Source: Phlebopus portentosus
Lineage: Eukaryota; Basidiomycota; Agaricomycetes; Boletales; Boletinellaceae
NCBI GenBank assembly: GCA_037892935.1
Contig: JAYXKI010000001.1
Coordinates: 1,240,001 to 1,304,000 of the forward strand
Direction: 5' to 3'
Length of the DNA: 64,000 nucleotides
The translations under genes and the position numbers were made by a program. Below, piece by piece: positions 21,509 to 32,963 of this stretch; position 1 is the stretch's first letter; each line of letters opens with the position of its first letter. Below the pieces are notes generated by a model, which saw only the letters and a list, made by a program, of their open reading frames with translations, was not told the DNA's origin and ran no database searches.

Positions 21509-24320
21509 ATGGTTGCCACTGATCAGCTCACGATTCTCCTCGTCGGCGCTGGCGGACGAGAGCACGCACTCGCTTGGAAGCTCGTCCAGTCTCCCATTGT
21601 CGAGAAGATTTTTGCAGCTCCAGGAAACGGCGGTACTGCTCAGCTGGAGAAGACGAACAATATTGATATCAGCACTGGACCTGACTTTACGGCACTTGTG
21701 AATTTTGCGGTTCAGAACAATGTTCGTTCGTGTAGTGAGGTGGTTTTGATTAAGATGGTGGTTGAGACTGAGGATGCTGCTAGGTGAATTTGGTCGTTCC
21801 AGGACCGGAGCAGCCTCTGGTAGATGGGATTGAATCGGCTTTCCGTAAAGGTCAGATTATAGTAGCTTATATGCTACATTTTTCTGCTCTGACAAGTACA
21901 TGCTCTAGTTGGTATCCCGGTATTCGGGCCTTCCGCCAAAGCAGCGACTATGGAGGGTTCAAAAGCCTTCTCAAAGGACTTCATGGCTCGACATAATATA
22001 CCCACCGCTAATTACAAAACCTTTTCTGCGTCGCAGTTTGACGAAGCTGCTGAATATGTCAAGACTTGTGGGTTCCAGGTCGTGCTCAAAGCTGATGGTC
22101 TTGCTGGAGGCAAAGGTGTTCTGATTCCGCAAACAATCGATGAGGCAATTGCGGGCTTGAGGGATATCATGGTTTCAAATGTTTTGGCAAGGCTGGTTAG
22201 TCAACTAATTAATCGTTTTCTGGTACTCAGTCAACTATTCTTAGGTAGCCAGGTGGTAATTGAAGAGTACTTGACGGGAGCTGAACTATCTATCCTTGCA
22301 TTCTGCGATGGATATACCGTAGTGCCTCTACCCGCTGCACAAGACCACAAACGAGTTGGCGATGGCGACACAGGTCCGAACACAGGTGGTATGGGCGCAT
22401 ACGCACCTGCGCCTGTTGCAACTCCACAAATTATGGAGCGCATCATGAGAGAAATACTCCAGCCAACAATTGACGGGATGCGGCGGGAGGGCTTCCCTTT
22501 TGTTGGCTTGCTGTTCACTGGACTCATGCTCACGGAGTCAGGCCCGAAAGTACTAGAGTATAATGTACGCTTTGGGGATCCTGAAACGGAGGCCGTACTG
22601 TTACTCTTAGAGAGTGATCTGGCTTCTATTTTATTGGTAGGTCATTATCAGGAATGGCTCTCCGATTCAAGAGACTGATGCTCGTAGGCCTGTGTTGAGC
22701 GCCGATTAGACTCGGTCGAGGTAAAGATTCGCCCTGGCTTTGCTGCCTCGGTCGTCATTGCATCGGAAGGTTATCCAGGCTCTTATGCCAAAGGGAAACG
22801 TATTGAAATTGGTGATGTACCTTCAGGTAAATAACGAGCCTCTTTCGTCGTCTTACATCTTATCGGTGATTACTGTGCACTCAAGGAATCCAAGTTTTCC
22901 ATGCCGGAACTTCACAAAAAGATGGCAACGTCGTCACGTCTGGCGGCCGCGTTCTTGTCGTTTCTGCTGCGGCTCCGTCAGTCAAAGAGGCGGTGGATCT
23001 TGCCTACAAGGGCGTCAAGAAGATCTCATTCGAAGGAGCCTACTACAGGAAAGACATTGCATATCGGTATGTAGCCTCACCGAGATTATCTCATCCCTTC
23101 TGATTATTGATTGCATTAGTGCTCTTCAAGCTGAAGCAGGGGGTCCGAGCAAGCCGGGCTTAACGTATACATCTGCGGGCGTGTCGGTGGACACCGGAAA
23201 CGCTTTCGTCGACGCAATCAAGCCATTTGTCAAGGCTACTCGACGACCGGGATCTGATGCGACTATCGGAGGATTTGGTGGGACATTTGACCTTAAGCCT
23301 TTAGGATATCGGGACCCGGTACTCGTCAGCGGGACCGATGGCGTAGGCACGAAGCTGCGGGTGGCTATTGACTCGGGCATCCACCGCTATGTGGGCGAGT
23401 CTTCCCGCTTCGTCATTTGTACGTACCTACACACTGACACATTGTCCGTGAATAGGAATTGATCTGGTCGCCATGTCGGTGAATGACTTGATCGTGCAAG
23501 GAGCCGAACCGCTCTATTTCTTGGACTACTTCGCATGCAGTCGTCTGGACTTACAAGTCTCAACTGAGGTGGTCAAGAGCATCGCACAGGGATGTCTCGA
23601 GGCAGGCTGTGCCCTCATCGGTGGAGAGACGGCCGAAATGCCCGGCATGTATCATGACGGTTCGTTTATTCTTCAGGCAGTAATACATTACGATGACCTG
23701 TGAAATGGAATGCAGGTGATTACGACCTTGCAGGCTTTGCCGTCGGGACGGTCGAGCGCTCCAAGCTCCTCCCCAGACCAGACATTTCAGCAGGCGACGT
23801 CCTACTTGGCCTTCCTTCCTCAGGTCTCCATTCAAACGGATTCTCCCTCGTGCGCAAGATCGTCTCGCTCTCCGGACTCACTTATAGTTCACTTTGCCCT
23901 TGGGATGCGAGGATAACTCTAGCGGATGCACTTCTAATACCCACTCGTATATACGTGAAGACCTTGCTTCCCGTACTCCGGTCAGGCAGCGTGAAAGGTC
24001 TCGCGCATATCACAGGCGGCGGATTCATCGATAACGTCCCACGCGTGCTCCCCGAAGGACTCGGGTGCACTATCGACGTGTCATGCTGGGAACTCCCTCC
24101 CGTCTTCTCCTACCTAATGAAAGCAGGCGGAGTCGAGCCTCGAGAAATGTCCCGCACATTCAACTGCGGGATCGGCATGGTACTCGTCGTCGCCCGCCAG
24201 AATGTTGACGCAGTCTCACAGGCTCTGCGGGCGAATAGTGAGACGTCCGTATACCAAATTGGCGAGATCGTTACTGGCAAAGGTGTCGTCGAGCTGAAAG
24301 GTCTGGAGACATGGGCATAA
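21509..24320 (+). CDS. ADE5,7: bifunctional GAR synthetase / AIR synthetase (ADE5,7); one frame break
   Basis: There are nine exons: 21509-21721, 21784-21850, 21909-22195, 22245-22636, 22688-22826, 22886-23066, 23120-23394, 23456-23659 and 23716-24320. If one missing base is allowed, the product is 787 aa. The N-terminal half is phosphoribosylamine-glycine ligase (ATP-grasp: [51 protein letters not shown]). The C-terminal half is AIR synthetase ([33 protein letters not shown]). It catalyses steps 2 and 5 of de novo purine synthesis in the cytosol. The frame breaks at the T-run 22182-22185: FGKAG, continuous with SQVVIEEYL after the next intron, lies one base out. The intron at 23395-23455 has a GC donor. 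Confidence 0.95.
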
Positions 24321-25021
24321 GCGTGTATAACGTGTACATACACTCGAACACCCTTTTTCATGGGAGGAGAAAAACAGACTGGAAAAATCCTTTCCAGGAG
24401 ACAAATGCTACATTATCACATAGATATGGAAATGAAATGAAAATGAAAATGAGGAAAAAAATGGAAGGAGATTCCAATGCTGAATAAGATTTTTTTCCCT
24501 ATATGTAGTTAAAGAACAGAGAGATAACAAAATCAAAAAGAATGAAAAAAAGTGAGTACACGAAGAAGCCAATGACGTGCTTGGCATAAAGTGAGAAAAT
24601 GAAGGGGAAAATGAGGGTACAGTATGCAATATGTAATGGAAGGGAAAACTTGAAGGAAAAACGATATATGCGGAGAGTGGTGATTATGCGCGTGGACTGA
24701 AGGAACAGGCAAAACAAAAGAAGGGAAAAGGTAGACTGATCGATAATCTATACCCAAGAAATACAAGCAGAAAGCCAAGATAGAGGCATAGGAACAGATA
24801 GCAAAGAACAGCGAGGAAACAGAAAGAGACTGCAGGCAGGTGGTCCCCATAAGAAAAAATAAGACCGTATGAAGTATGCATCGGACAGATAGCAATGGAA
24901 GGAAGAAGAAAAAATGTATCAGAACCACCGTTCATAATTGAGTGGAACTGGCCGAATGCAAAGTCAAGTGGGTAAGAGGAAGGAGGAAAGGATTATGTGA
25001 AAAATCGGTTCCCTTCTCATC
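24321..25021. other. intergenic, convergent 3' flanks
   Basis: This is about 700 bases between two converging genes. It is A-rich on the plus strand (many gaaaa/ggaaa runs). Long open frames on the minus strand here are the low-complexity complement (Phe/Leu/Ser-rich) and have no gene features. Confidence 0.55.
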
Positions 25022-27312
25022 TTACGCGGAGACGGAGACCGTCACAGTATTGGCAGATTCAGCAGGATTGGCCGTGGCAACTGTGGCAACGGCAGCAAAT
25101 GAAAGAGGTTTTATCTCCGGGGAGGACGCGTTCATGTCGGCGTTAACGCCATTGATATGTCCGTTGGGAGGTCCGTCGGGATCCTTTGAGACTGAAGCAG
25201 TCTCTGACAGACACGACGGTGTGTTCGTACCATCGGTTGATGACCTTTCGCTCTTGGTGGGAAGGGGAGGAGGCGCCTTCAGGACCTCTGCTGCCGTCGG
25301 ACCGTTTATCGGATTGGTGACGGGACTTCGGGACGGTGGTGTCACCGAACCACCGAGTACCGGAAATTCATCTGCGCTCGGCACACGCTGTGATGGGTGC
25401 TGAGAATACTGTTGCGTATTACGCCCACTACCAGTACCACGCTTTTCGTGGCGAACTCCGTTCACCTTTGATCCATTACCGCGTTGGCCCTGGCTGTTCA
25501 CCTGGAATCCATTTGGTGAACCATCCTGGTGTTTGATAAACAAAGATAAATATTCAATTCAAAGGTACAAATAATTGATTCGCTTACTGATCGCAGATTA
25601 AGTCCAGCCATCTTTTCACTGAGCTGATCGCCTTGTTGCGGCTGGGTCTGTGCACGCGCACGGCCTCCAAATTTTGTCACATAGCTGCCTTGTAGTGACT
25701 CGCCAGGTTCCGGTAAAATATGTGGGAATTTACATGAATCGCTGATTGAATAATCGATCAGATAATTATGTTAAACGTAGAAAGTCTCGCAATCCTTTTT
25801 TATATAAAAAAAGTGCTTACCCATTACGACATCTGCCTGACGGGAAGAAAGCACACGGCGGCTTCCGGTTGGCTGAACCAGCTCCAGACATGCGGCGGAC
25901 GCTCCCGCGTCGCAAATTATTAGTTCCTTCTCGTAGCTGTGGGCGCGGGGCAATCGCGTAAGCGTCCTGTTGGGGCGGAGCTTGCATATGTTGTACGCCG
26001 TTAGGAGCAGTTCCTTCAACCTGCGGGTACTGAGCGGTCCCGTTGAGAAGGTTCGCATCATTCCGATGCATCGAGGATTGCACGACAGGCGACGTGGGGG
26101 AATACATAAACCCGTTCGGTTGGGGAACAGGTTGTTGGGTAGGAGGTATGCCTACAGGCATTGGTGGAATAGACATCTGGCCAGGGGCAGGGTAACCACC
26201 TTGAACCGGAATCCCGTACGGCATAGGCGGAGGCGCACTTGTAGGATTATACGGAGTTTGTACCGGCGATGTGACTTCCGAGCCTGAGCGCAAATGCTGC
26301 GGCTGAGATACAGGCGAATGCGATGGATTTTGAGGTGAAGACGCCGGATGAGCAGACGAGGGTGGCTGTGGATATGGCGATTGCAGTGGCACGCTATAAT
26401 ATCCGGCGTAAGGCGGGTGAGCCATTAGGTCGTAATGAGCGGAATACTGCGCTGGAGGCGGTAATGGACCTTGGAAATAAGGTCCTTGCGGGTGGGCGAA
26501 TATGCAAGATGGCCCATAGCGGCATGCGGGGAAATAACTTATTCATATGTACACGTTCGCCATTAGAATAATGACCTTAAAATAACTTGAAAGTGGGAAA
26601 AATTTGACACGTACCGACAGGGAATCAGTCGTGCAATCTCTGGCGGCGGTAAAGTACCGTTGCCCATGGCCTCTGAAGGTTGAGTTGTACCATTTGGTGG
26701 GGGAGGAGGAGCAGGATAATACTGAGCAGGTGAGCCATCGGGAAGCATCGCGCCGGGGTACGGCGCCGGATAGTACATGTATGGGCCCGGGGTTGGTGGC
26801 ACTTGACCATACGCAGTATAGTTTTGTTGGTAGCCTTCCGGCGCAGGGTGCGCGTAAGTTTGCTCGGGAGCAGAACCGGGGGCGGCAGGACTAGCTGTGG
26901 CCTCAGTATCCGCTTGAGTCTTTTTGGCGCAAGCAGAGGAAAGTAGCTCTAGGATCGTGGCGTCCGTTGTGAGCTGCTCGATGCTCCCATTGCTCGAGGA
27001 GACTGTACGGTCAGCACCTACGTCACAAATGAGTACGCAAGTAATTTTCCATTTGAAGAAGGACATGCAGACAGCTCACCTGCATCTAAGAGGGCCTTGA
27101 TGATGTCTCCATGGCCATTCTTCACAGCTTGAACAAGTGGCGTGGCGCCTGCTTCATCTTTAAATTTAACTGTCAGCGTTGCTTGCATACCTGTTTCATA
27201 TAAAGGAAGACATACCTTTGATCTCAATATCGACCGGAGACGAGTCTTTGAGTAGAAGGCGGACCTGGTCGACGTCACCTGTGTCGGCAGCGATCCAGAG
27301 GGGTGAGACCAT
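25022..27312 (-). CDS. ankyrin-repeat and CCCH zinc-finger protein, probable RNA-binding
   Basis: There are six exons: 27312-27216, 27169-27080, 27017-26615, 26537-25821, 25741-25588 and 25525-25022, giving 654 aa. Two ankyrin-type repeats start the protein (SPLWIAADTGDVDQVRLLL and ATPLVQAVKNGHGDIIKALLDAG). A Pro/Tyr-rich linker follows, then two CCCH-like fingers: CRYFPACRYGPSCIFAH (C-x5-C-x5-C-x3-H), and one split by an intron, CAFFPSGRCRNG joined to DSCKFPH. The C-terminal half is Gly/Asn/Gln-rich with PSADEFPVLGG, a motif seen in post-transcriptional regulators. Paired CCCH fingers plus ankyrin repeats suggest mRNA binding with a protein-interaction module. The target is unknown. Confidence 0.85.
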
Positions 27313-28265
27313 AATTAACGAAGCAGACTTGATTGCAAGGAATACAGCCCTGCGGATAATGAACTGAGTGGGGGATAAGAAAGGGGATGATCGGGTAGAG
27401 CGATGGAGAGACCACGAGAGCTGTTGAGGCTGAGTGAGTGTGAGTGAGCGCAAAATGACCGCCTAACAAAATTTTGACAAACACGGTTACCTAATCACGC
27501 CAATCATCGATGGTCCAATTCGAGTATGGATTACATCATGTGCCGGGGTCATTCGTCAGGCACCGAATTCACCGAGCGAATCTCTTTCAATTCCCACTAC
27601 CTTGCCGAGACTAGTCTCTCAATCCCCCGATTCTGTCCGAACAAATGAATTCAAAGTCCATTTTAAATTCTAATTACTACTACTCCCGTGACCGTTGAAC
27701 TTAGACATCCAATATACAATTCGATTAAACATTACTCTTTCCTGCCTGAGTTTATGGCCCGCACATGCACATGTATTCAGACGAGACGGGCGGAACACCA
27801 TTACCATTTCCTTCTCGTCTTGGGGCGTGTCGTATCGGAGAGAGACCGAATCATATACACTCCGATTCGCTCGACGCTTAGTACGCCTCGATGACCACCC
27901 TCGGATATACAACGGACACGTATCAAAATTTGTCAACTGACTACACCTGACTATCATGCCCAGGCGTATTACAGGTACGGCCTTAGTACGGCTTCCCGTG
28001 CGGAATTAACGCGTGTAAACTCATTTCTGAGAAAGAATGTATTCACACAGTAAAAATACACGTATATAAAGTGCCAATGCTTGGATCGTAAGAGATCGTG
28101 AGTATGCTTGGATTGAGATACAAAACGATCTGAAATCAAATGTGAAGCAAAATGCAAGACAAGTGAATGCATCGCGAAAGCAATTTCTGGTCGAAAGCGG
28201 AAGATTGGTCAAAGAAGGACCGAATTTTTAAAGAAGTCGGCGTGAGTAAGAGATAAGGCGCCCAC
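27313..28265. other. intergenic, ankyrin/CCCH promoter to GPD 3' flank
   Basis: This is about 950 bases upstream of the ankyrin/CCCH gene and downstream of the dehydrogenase. Open frames of 60-95 aa on both strands overlap one another and lack any domain or splice logic. No gene is supported. Confidence 0.5.
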
Positions 28266-29624
28266 TCATGAGGCCTTGATCTCTTTCAGGTCAAGTTTAC
28301 GTTGTAGCACGCTTAGCGGGCCGTTTTTCGCGGGTGAGGGAAGGTCAAGCTCGAACTTTGACGGGCGAGCCATCAACTCCTGCGCTCGTTCTTTCACATC
28401 GATACTCTCGTATAGCACTTCGTAAATCCCAGTAGCAATCGGCGCGCTCACGCCAAGCTGTCCAATCAACACATTGAGTGCCTTGGCTGTTGTTACTCCC
28501 TCCGCGACAGATCCGAGTGTGCGAATGATATCGTCGAGCTTCTCGCCTTTGCCTAGCCGGTAGCCGACCGTGTAGTTCCGGGAAGTGGGTGATGAGCATG
28601 TCAGGAACAGATCACCAACACCTGCGAGGGTGAGAAAGGTGTGTGAGTCCGCGCCGTACGCAGCGCCGATACGCGTCATTTCTGCGAGTCCGCGCGTTAT
28701 AAGCACTGAAAGCAGCGAAATCAGTACGATATTCTTCGGACACTTTCACATGGAAAAGATAACGTACTGGCTCGCGTGTTGTTCTCGAAACCCAGTCCAT
28801 CGGCGATACCCGTAGCAATCGCGTATACGTTCTTAAGTGCGCCAGCAAGCTCGACACCAATAGGATCGGCCCAGGTGTAGCATCGGAACCATGGCTGATG
28901 GAATACTTGCGAAGCACGTTCTGCGTGAATGTTGGAGAAAGACGCGATGGTGACTGACGTTGGTTGTCGACGAACAATTTCCTTTGCGAACGAAGGTCCG
29001 GATAGGAAAGTTGCGGCCTTGGCTACTTCAGGTCCGCAGGCGTCGGCGATGATCTCCAAAGTAAGCGAATGGGTACTGATTTCAATTCCTTTATTCACGA
29101 AGATGAGCAGAGGCATGTTATTCGGGTCCAGTCGAGAATGGAGCTCGGTGAGCAATTCTCTATAGAGTTGGTGCTAATAAGGATTATCTGTATCTGGAGA
29201 AGAAATTTACTCACCGTAAGCCCTCAGTCGGGATTGCAAAGAGGAGTACATCAAGACTGGCAATCGTCCTCGCAGAGGGCAAGTCGGGACCAATGGCAGT
29301 AATGGTATCAGGGAAGACATGGTCTTGGAGGTAATCCTTGTTGCGATGGTGCAGATTGAAATACTCGATCTGTTCAACCGAGCGCGACCAAAGAAAGACC
29401 TCGTGCTCGGAGTCGCCAAGATGGTCTGCAAGGCAGCTACCAAAGTTACCGGCACCAAGTACGCAGACCTTGGTCTTTGGCGGGGAGGATAGGGGTGAGT
29501 GGGTCAGGTCGAAAGTCGCTACTCTGTCAGAAGACATAGCAGAGCGGGGACGTGAACGATGATGAGGACGCGTCAGACGAGCGTATACGGAGTGTGGTTT
29601 GTGTGTGAGAGCTGGAGCAGACAT
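28266..29624 (-). CDS. GPD1: NAD-dependent glycerol-3-phosphate dehydrogenase
   Basis: There are three exons: 29624-29215, 29159-28768 and 28705-28266, giving 413 aa. It shows the NAD-binding VCVLGAGNFGSCLADHL, the substrate block GVELAGALKNVYAIATGIADGLGFENNTRA with the catalytic Lys of GALKN, and GVGDLFLTCSSPTSRNY. It reduces dihydroxyacetone phosphate to glycerol 3-phosphate, feeding glycerol (osmolyte) and glycerolipid synthesis and re-oxidising cytosolic NADH. The N-terminus before residue 50 is Arg/His-rich and non-conserved, possibly an organelle-targeting leader. In-frame ATGs exist at 29678 (longer) and near 29537 (MSSDRVATF, shorter), so the start is uncertain. I see no canonical PTS2. 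Confidence 0.92.
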
Positions 29625-29939
29625 GATGAATAGTAAACGAAAGCGCGTCGAAAAAGAGATCGGTTCAATGAGACACAACGAAGAATAGATTGTTCTTTTT
29701 TGACGAACCTTCTGCTCCGTTTACTGACGAGTTTATATACCTACGCGATAGGACTGAAGGACGTAAGAACTGAGAAAAGTAGACGCGGCGACACAGCATA
29801 TACCAGTAACCAAACGTGAAAGTGGCCAGTACTAAGACGCGTGAAGCATTCACCACCTCAACACGCTCCAACACACAAAAATATCGCGCTTACCTTTTCG
29901 GGACGCGCGTCACCTGTTGGGGCTTCTTCCTTCTTCGGC

Positions 29940-30433
29940 ATGAGAAAACGGGAATCCGAGCCGAGTCCGGCAGAGGAATCGAGTCCAGTAATCGTGCGCA
30001 AAGATGTACCCCTGAAATTTCTCGTTGCTGGAGATGATTGTTCGTGGAGTCGGCTATAGGATTGTCTGCTAGCGATTACGGTAAAAATCCGCGATCTGTT
30101 TTTGGCTACTCGACAACATTTTGTTCGAAGATTTCAACGGAGATGGGACCGGCACGCGAATCCGGAGTGGTGCCGACGCGGAAGTCAGTGGTCTTTAGAC
30201 GAACTCGAACTATCATGTCCTCCACGTTCAAGGTTCCCAACGAGAAGGACTTATACGCGAAACTCTTTCATGTACATCTCGACGTGCATCAGGACTGAGA
30301 TTTCTTGTCTAGTGAGACGTTATATCTCTGTGCAGCGACAGCAGATGTGTCCCAAATTATTGGAAGAAATGGAAGACGCTCGGATACTTCACTTGAAGGT
30401 CGTCTTGCTTCACCTTCTCAGTAAAATACTCAA
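29940..30433 (+). pseudogene. candidate small or broken gene, unidentified
   Basis: An ATG at 29940 opens a coding-like segment (motifs SPVIVRKDVPLKFLVAGDD). The frame is lost near 30040 but coding character continues in the next frame (FVESAIGLSASDYGK, KVPNEKDLYAKLFH). After a plausible acceptor at about 30335 there is a last block (ADVSQIIGRNGRRSD) ending at TAA near 30432. No phase-consistent spliced model joins them. Either this is a decayed gene or it is another case of a single-base error. The family is not recognised. Confidence 0.3.
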
Positions 30434-31041
30434 GATCGTCATCTGCCTGTCTTTTCTGTAAGATTTCCCGCTTGTCTCTTATTCAAAAGGATTTGCTATC
30501 CTTGACACCAGGGACTATCAGATAGTATTCGCATGACCAACGGCTTAAGAGATTCGGCTGCTCTTTGAAGAAATTTCGGCCATCTCAGCCACTCACATTC
30601 CATTGGATAGGCCCTTTCTGTGAAAGATGATCGAAAATTTTTATATGGCAAGCATTTGTCACTAAAATGAACGGGGGTTTTCAATTACTGCTAGTCGCTT
30701 TTGCTAGATTACGAGTCACTGAGAAGTTGATGCATCTGTAGCTGTGCGTGCAGCACATCGGAATTCCTCCTTTCATGAAGCATGACCGCTAGTCTCTGCG
30801 AGTGGGTGGGCCAATCGACGGAGGAGATTGCAATGATCGACATTGATGGCTGTGCACGTGTTACATAGTCACGTTCCACGTCACTCGTTTACAGTCACCA
30901 CTTGTCGTCGCGTCCGCTGCGGACTGTGATGCCCCTTCCACTGCTTCCAGCTTGTTACTTATTCTCTGCTTTATCTATCTACCTTTTCTCAACAACTAGA
31001 CGTACATATTCAACGTAATACCTAATCACCTGTGCGCAGCG
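30434..31041. other. intergenic, SED5 promoter side
   Basis: About 600 bases with no supported gene. The segment just before the SED5 start is pyrimidine-rich (cttattctctgctttatctatctaccttttctc), as is common in fungal core promoters. Confidence 0.45.
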
Positions 31042-32623
31042 ATGCCTATCCAAGACCGCACAAATGAGTTCAGGGCTTGCGTCGAGTCCATTCGCAACCG
31101 CTCCGCCGCCCCGCCTAGCAAAATCGCCGAGCAGCGTCAACGACTGCTACAACAGCGCGGCAAGGAAAATGCTGCAAAAAACGAGTTCACCCGTATGGCT
31201 ACTGCCATTGGGAAGGATATCAGTGCGACGACGCTCAAGCTGAATAAACTGGCTCAACGTAAGTATCCCCGCTCATTTCTTTCTTCCCGTTTTCGGGAAA
31301 TTTGTAGATCTGCCTGTGTACTCATGGATGTATCCACCCTGTTCATATAGTTGCGAAGCGAAAGACGTTATTCGATGATAGACCTGTGGAGATTAGCGTA
31401 TGTATTTCTTCCCCCTTGAATTTTTCTTTCCTTCTCTTCTGTCCGTGTTACCCGCTCGTTCCCCTCTTCCGCTGCGCGTGGCATTGGTTGTTCCGCTCCA
31501 AGAAATTTGCTAGCGTGCTAACCAACCTTTCTTTGGTCTAATTTTATCTAGGAACTCACGTACATCATCAAACAAGACATAGCAGTGATCAACAAGCAAA
31601 TAGCCGCTCTGCAGACGCACCTCAAGCAGCAGCAAGCACGCAGCGGGAGTAGTAAACATGCAGTGGACAAGCAGATTGACGAGCACAACTCGAATGTGGT
31701 GATGCTATTGCAGAGCAAACTTGCGTCGACGAGTATGGCGTTTAAGGATGTGCTGGAAGTGAGGACGCAGAATATGAAGGAGTCGAAGGATAGGACGGAG
31801 TTGTTTATGTCGAGTACTTCTGCCGCCGCTGCTAGTCAGGCTCCTACCAGTGCGTACTCCGACCTTGTTTCCCTATTCACTAAAGTGTATTTAAACTGCT
31901 TTTGTAGACTCATTATTATTCAATGGACCTCGAGCTGCAGCAGACCCGATGGGAGACGGCAGCGCCTCGCGTCCCAATTCAAAAGGCAAAGGCCGTGCGC
32001 GTCCAAACGGGGATGTTCTCGCTCTGGATCTCCTCTCCGCCGAAGAAGGCGCTGCAGGGCCAACGGGGTCCAACTCCCAAGGCCCCTTCGCACAAATGCA
32101 GCTCGTCGCACAACAAGACGACTACATCCAACAACGTTCCTCCGCCATCGAGACCATCGAGGCTACCATCGCCGAGCTCGGGCAGATCTTCCAGCAGCTA
32201 GCACACATGGTTGCGGAGCAGCGGGAGACGGTGCAGCGCATCGATGCAGATACGCTGGATATTGTTGATAATGTCGGTGGAGCGCAGAGGGAGCTGTTGA
32301 AGTATTATGCGAGCATCTCGAGTAATAGGTGGTTGATGCTCAAGGTGTTTGGCGTGCTTATCGTTTTTGTGAGTCATCTTTCAGTCATTTCAATTTTCTT
32401 TCCCTCTACTTCTTCTTTTCTTCTTTATTGCGCCATGCCGAGTGCTGTGGCTTCCCGCTCGCTTGAATGAGCTTCGAAGCTATCTCTGCTCCACCGCTTC
32501 TTTTTTTTGGTGCTATCTTCCCTTTTCCCTATCATTTCGTTTTCGCGAGAGCTGTGCAAGAAGGAAGAATACTAACCACCCCCGTTTCTCATGCAGTTCC
32601 TCGTATTTATCCTCGTATCATAG
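31042..32623 (+). CDS. SED5: Golgi Qa-SNARE syntaxin Sed5
   Basis: There are five exons: 31042-31258, 31351-31397, 31552-31849, 31908-32368 and 32597-32623, giving 349 aa. It starts with the syntaxin-5 motif MPIQDRTNEF, continues with the Habc helical region (LAKRKTLFDDRPVEI, ELTYIIKQDI) and NSLLF, and has a Qa-SNARE motif (QLVAQQDDYIQQRSSAIETIE...FQQLAHMV). It ends with a C-terminal membrane anchor (LMLKVFGVLIVF, then FLVFILVS). The last coding exon is only 27 nt and supplies half of the anchor. Sed5 sits on cis-Golgi membranes and forms the SNARE complexes for ER-to-Golgi and intra-Golgi fusion. Confidence 0.95.
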
Positions 32624-32963
32624 ACGGACGGCAACTCGCAATCAGAAAATTTGTTCTTCACTCTGTGACCCCGTATCCTCCGTAGCAGTAATTCGCTTCT
32701 ATATCATACCATACTATACCATATCTTCTTTCTCATCGCCATGAGTAGTGGCTGTTCTTATTGTGGAATTTATTTTGGACGATATGCTTTCTACTTGTCG
32801 CTTCCGTGCAATTTTTATTCTTTTTGTCTTTGCGCTTTGAAACTAGACGTGCTGGAGCACAGCTCTTGAACATAAGCAGGTACATCCGAGAGTGAAAAGA
32901 CAGAATGAGCAAGATGTATCGTTTCAATAAGCATGAGCGTAAACAAGAAAACTATCATGCTGA
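32624..32963. other. convergent 3' flanks, SED5 / RRM gene
   Basis: This is 340 bases between converging stop codons. It is T-rich with no gene signal. Confidence 0.5.

Noticed and set aside
22196..22244. Reading through this ADE5,7 intron as coding
   Set aside because: It stays open by chance but destroys the conserved [12 protein letters not shown] junction; it has a GTTAGT donor and a TTCTTAG acceptor.
24408..24935. Phe/Leu-rich minus-strand open frames resembling membrane proteins
   Set aside because: They are the complement of a GA/AA-rich convergent spacer; hydrophobicity is a composition artefact.
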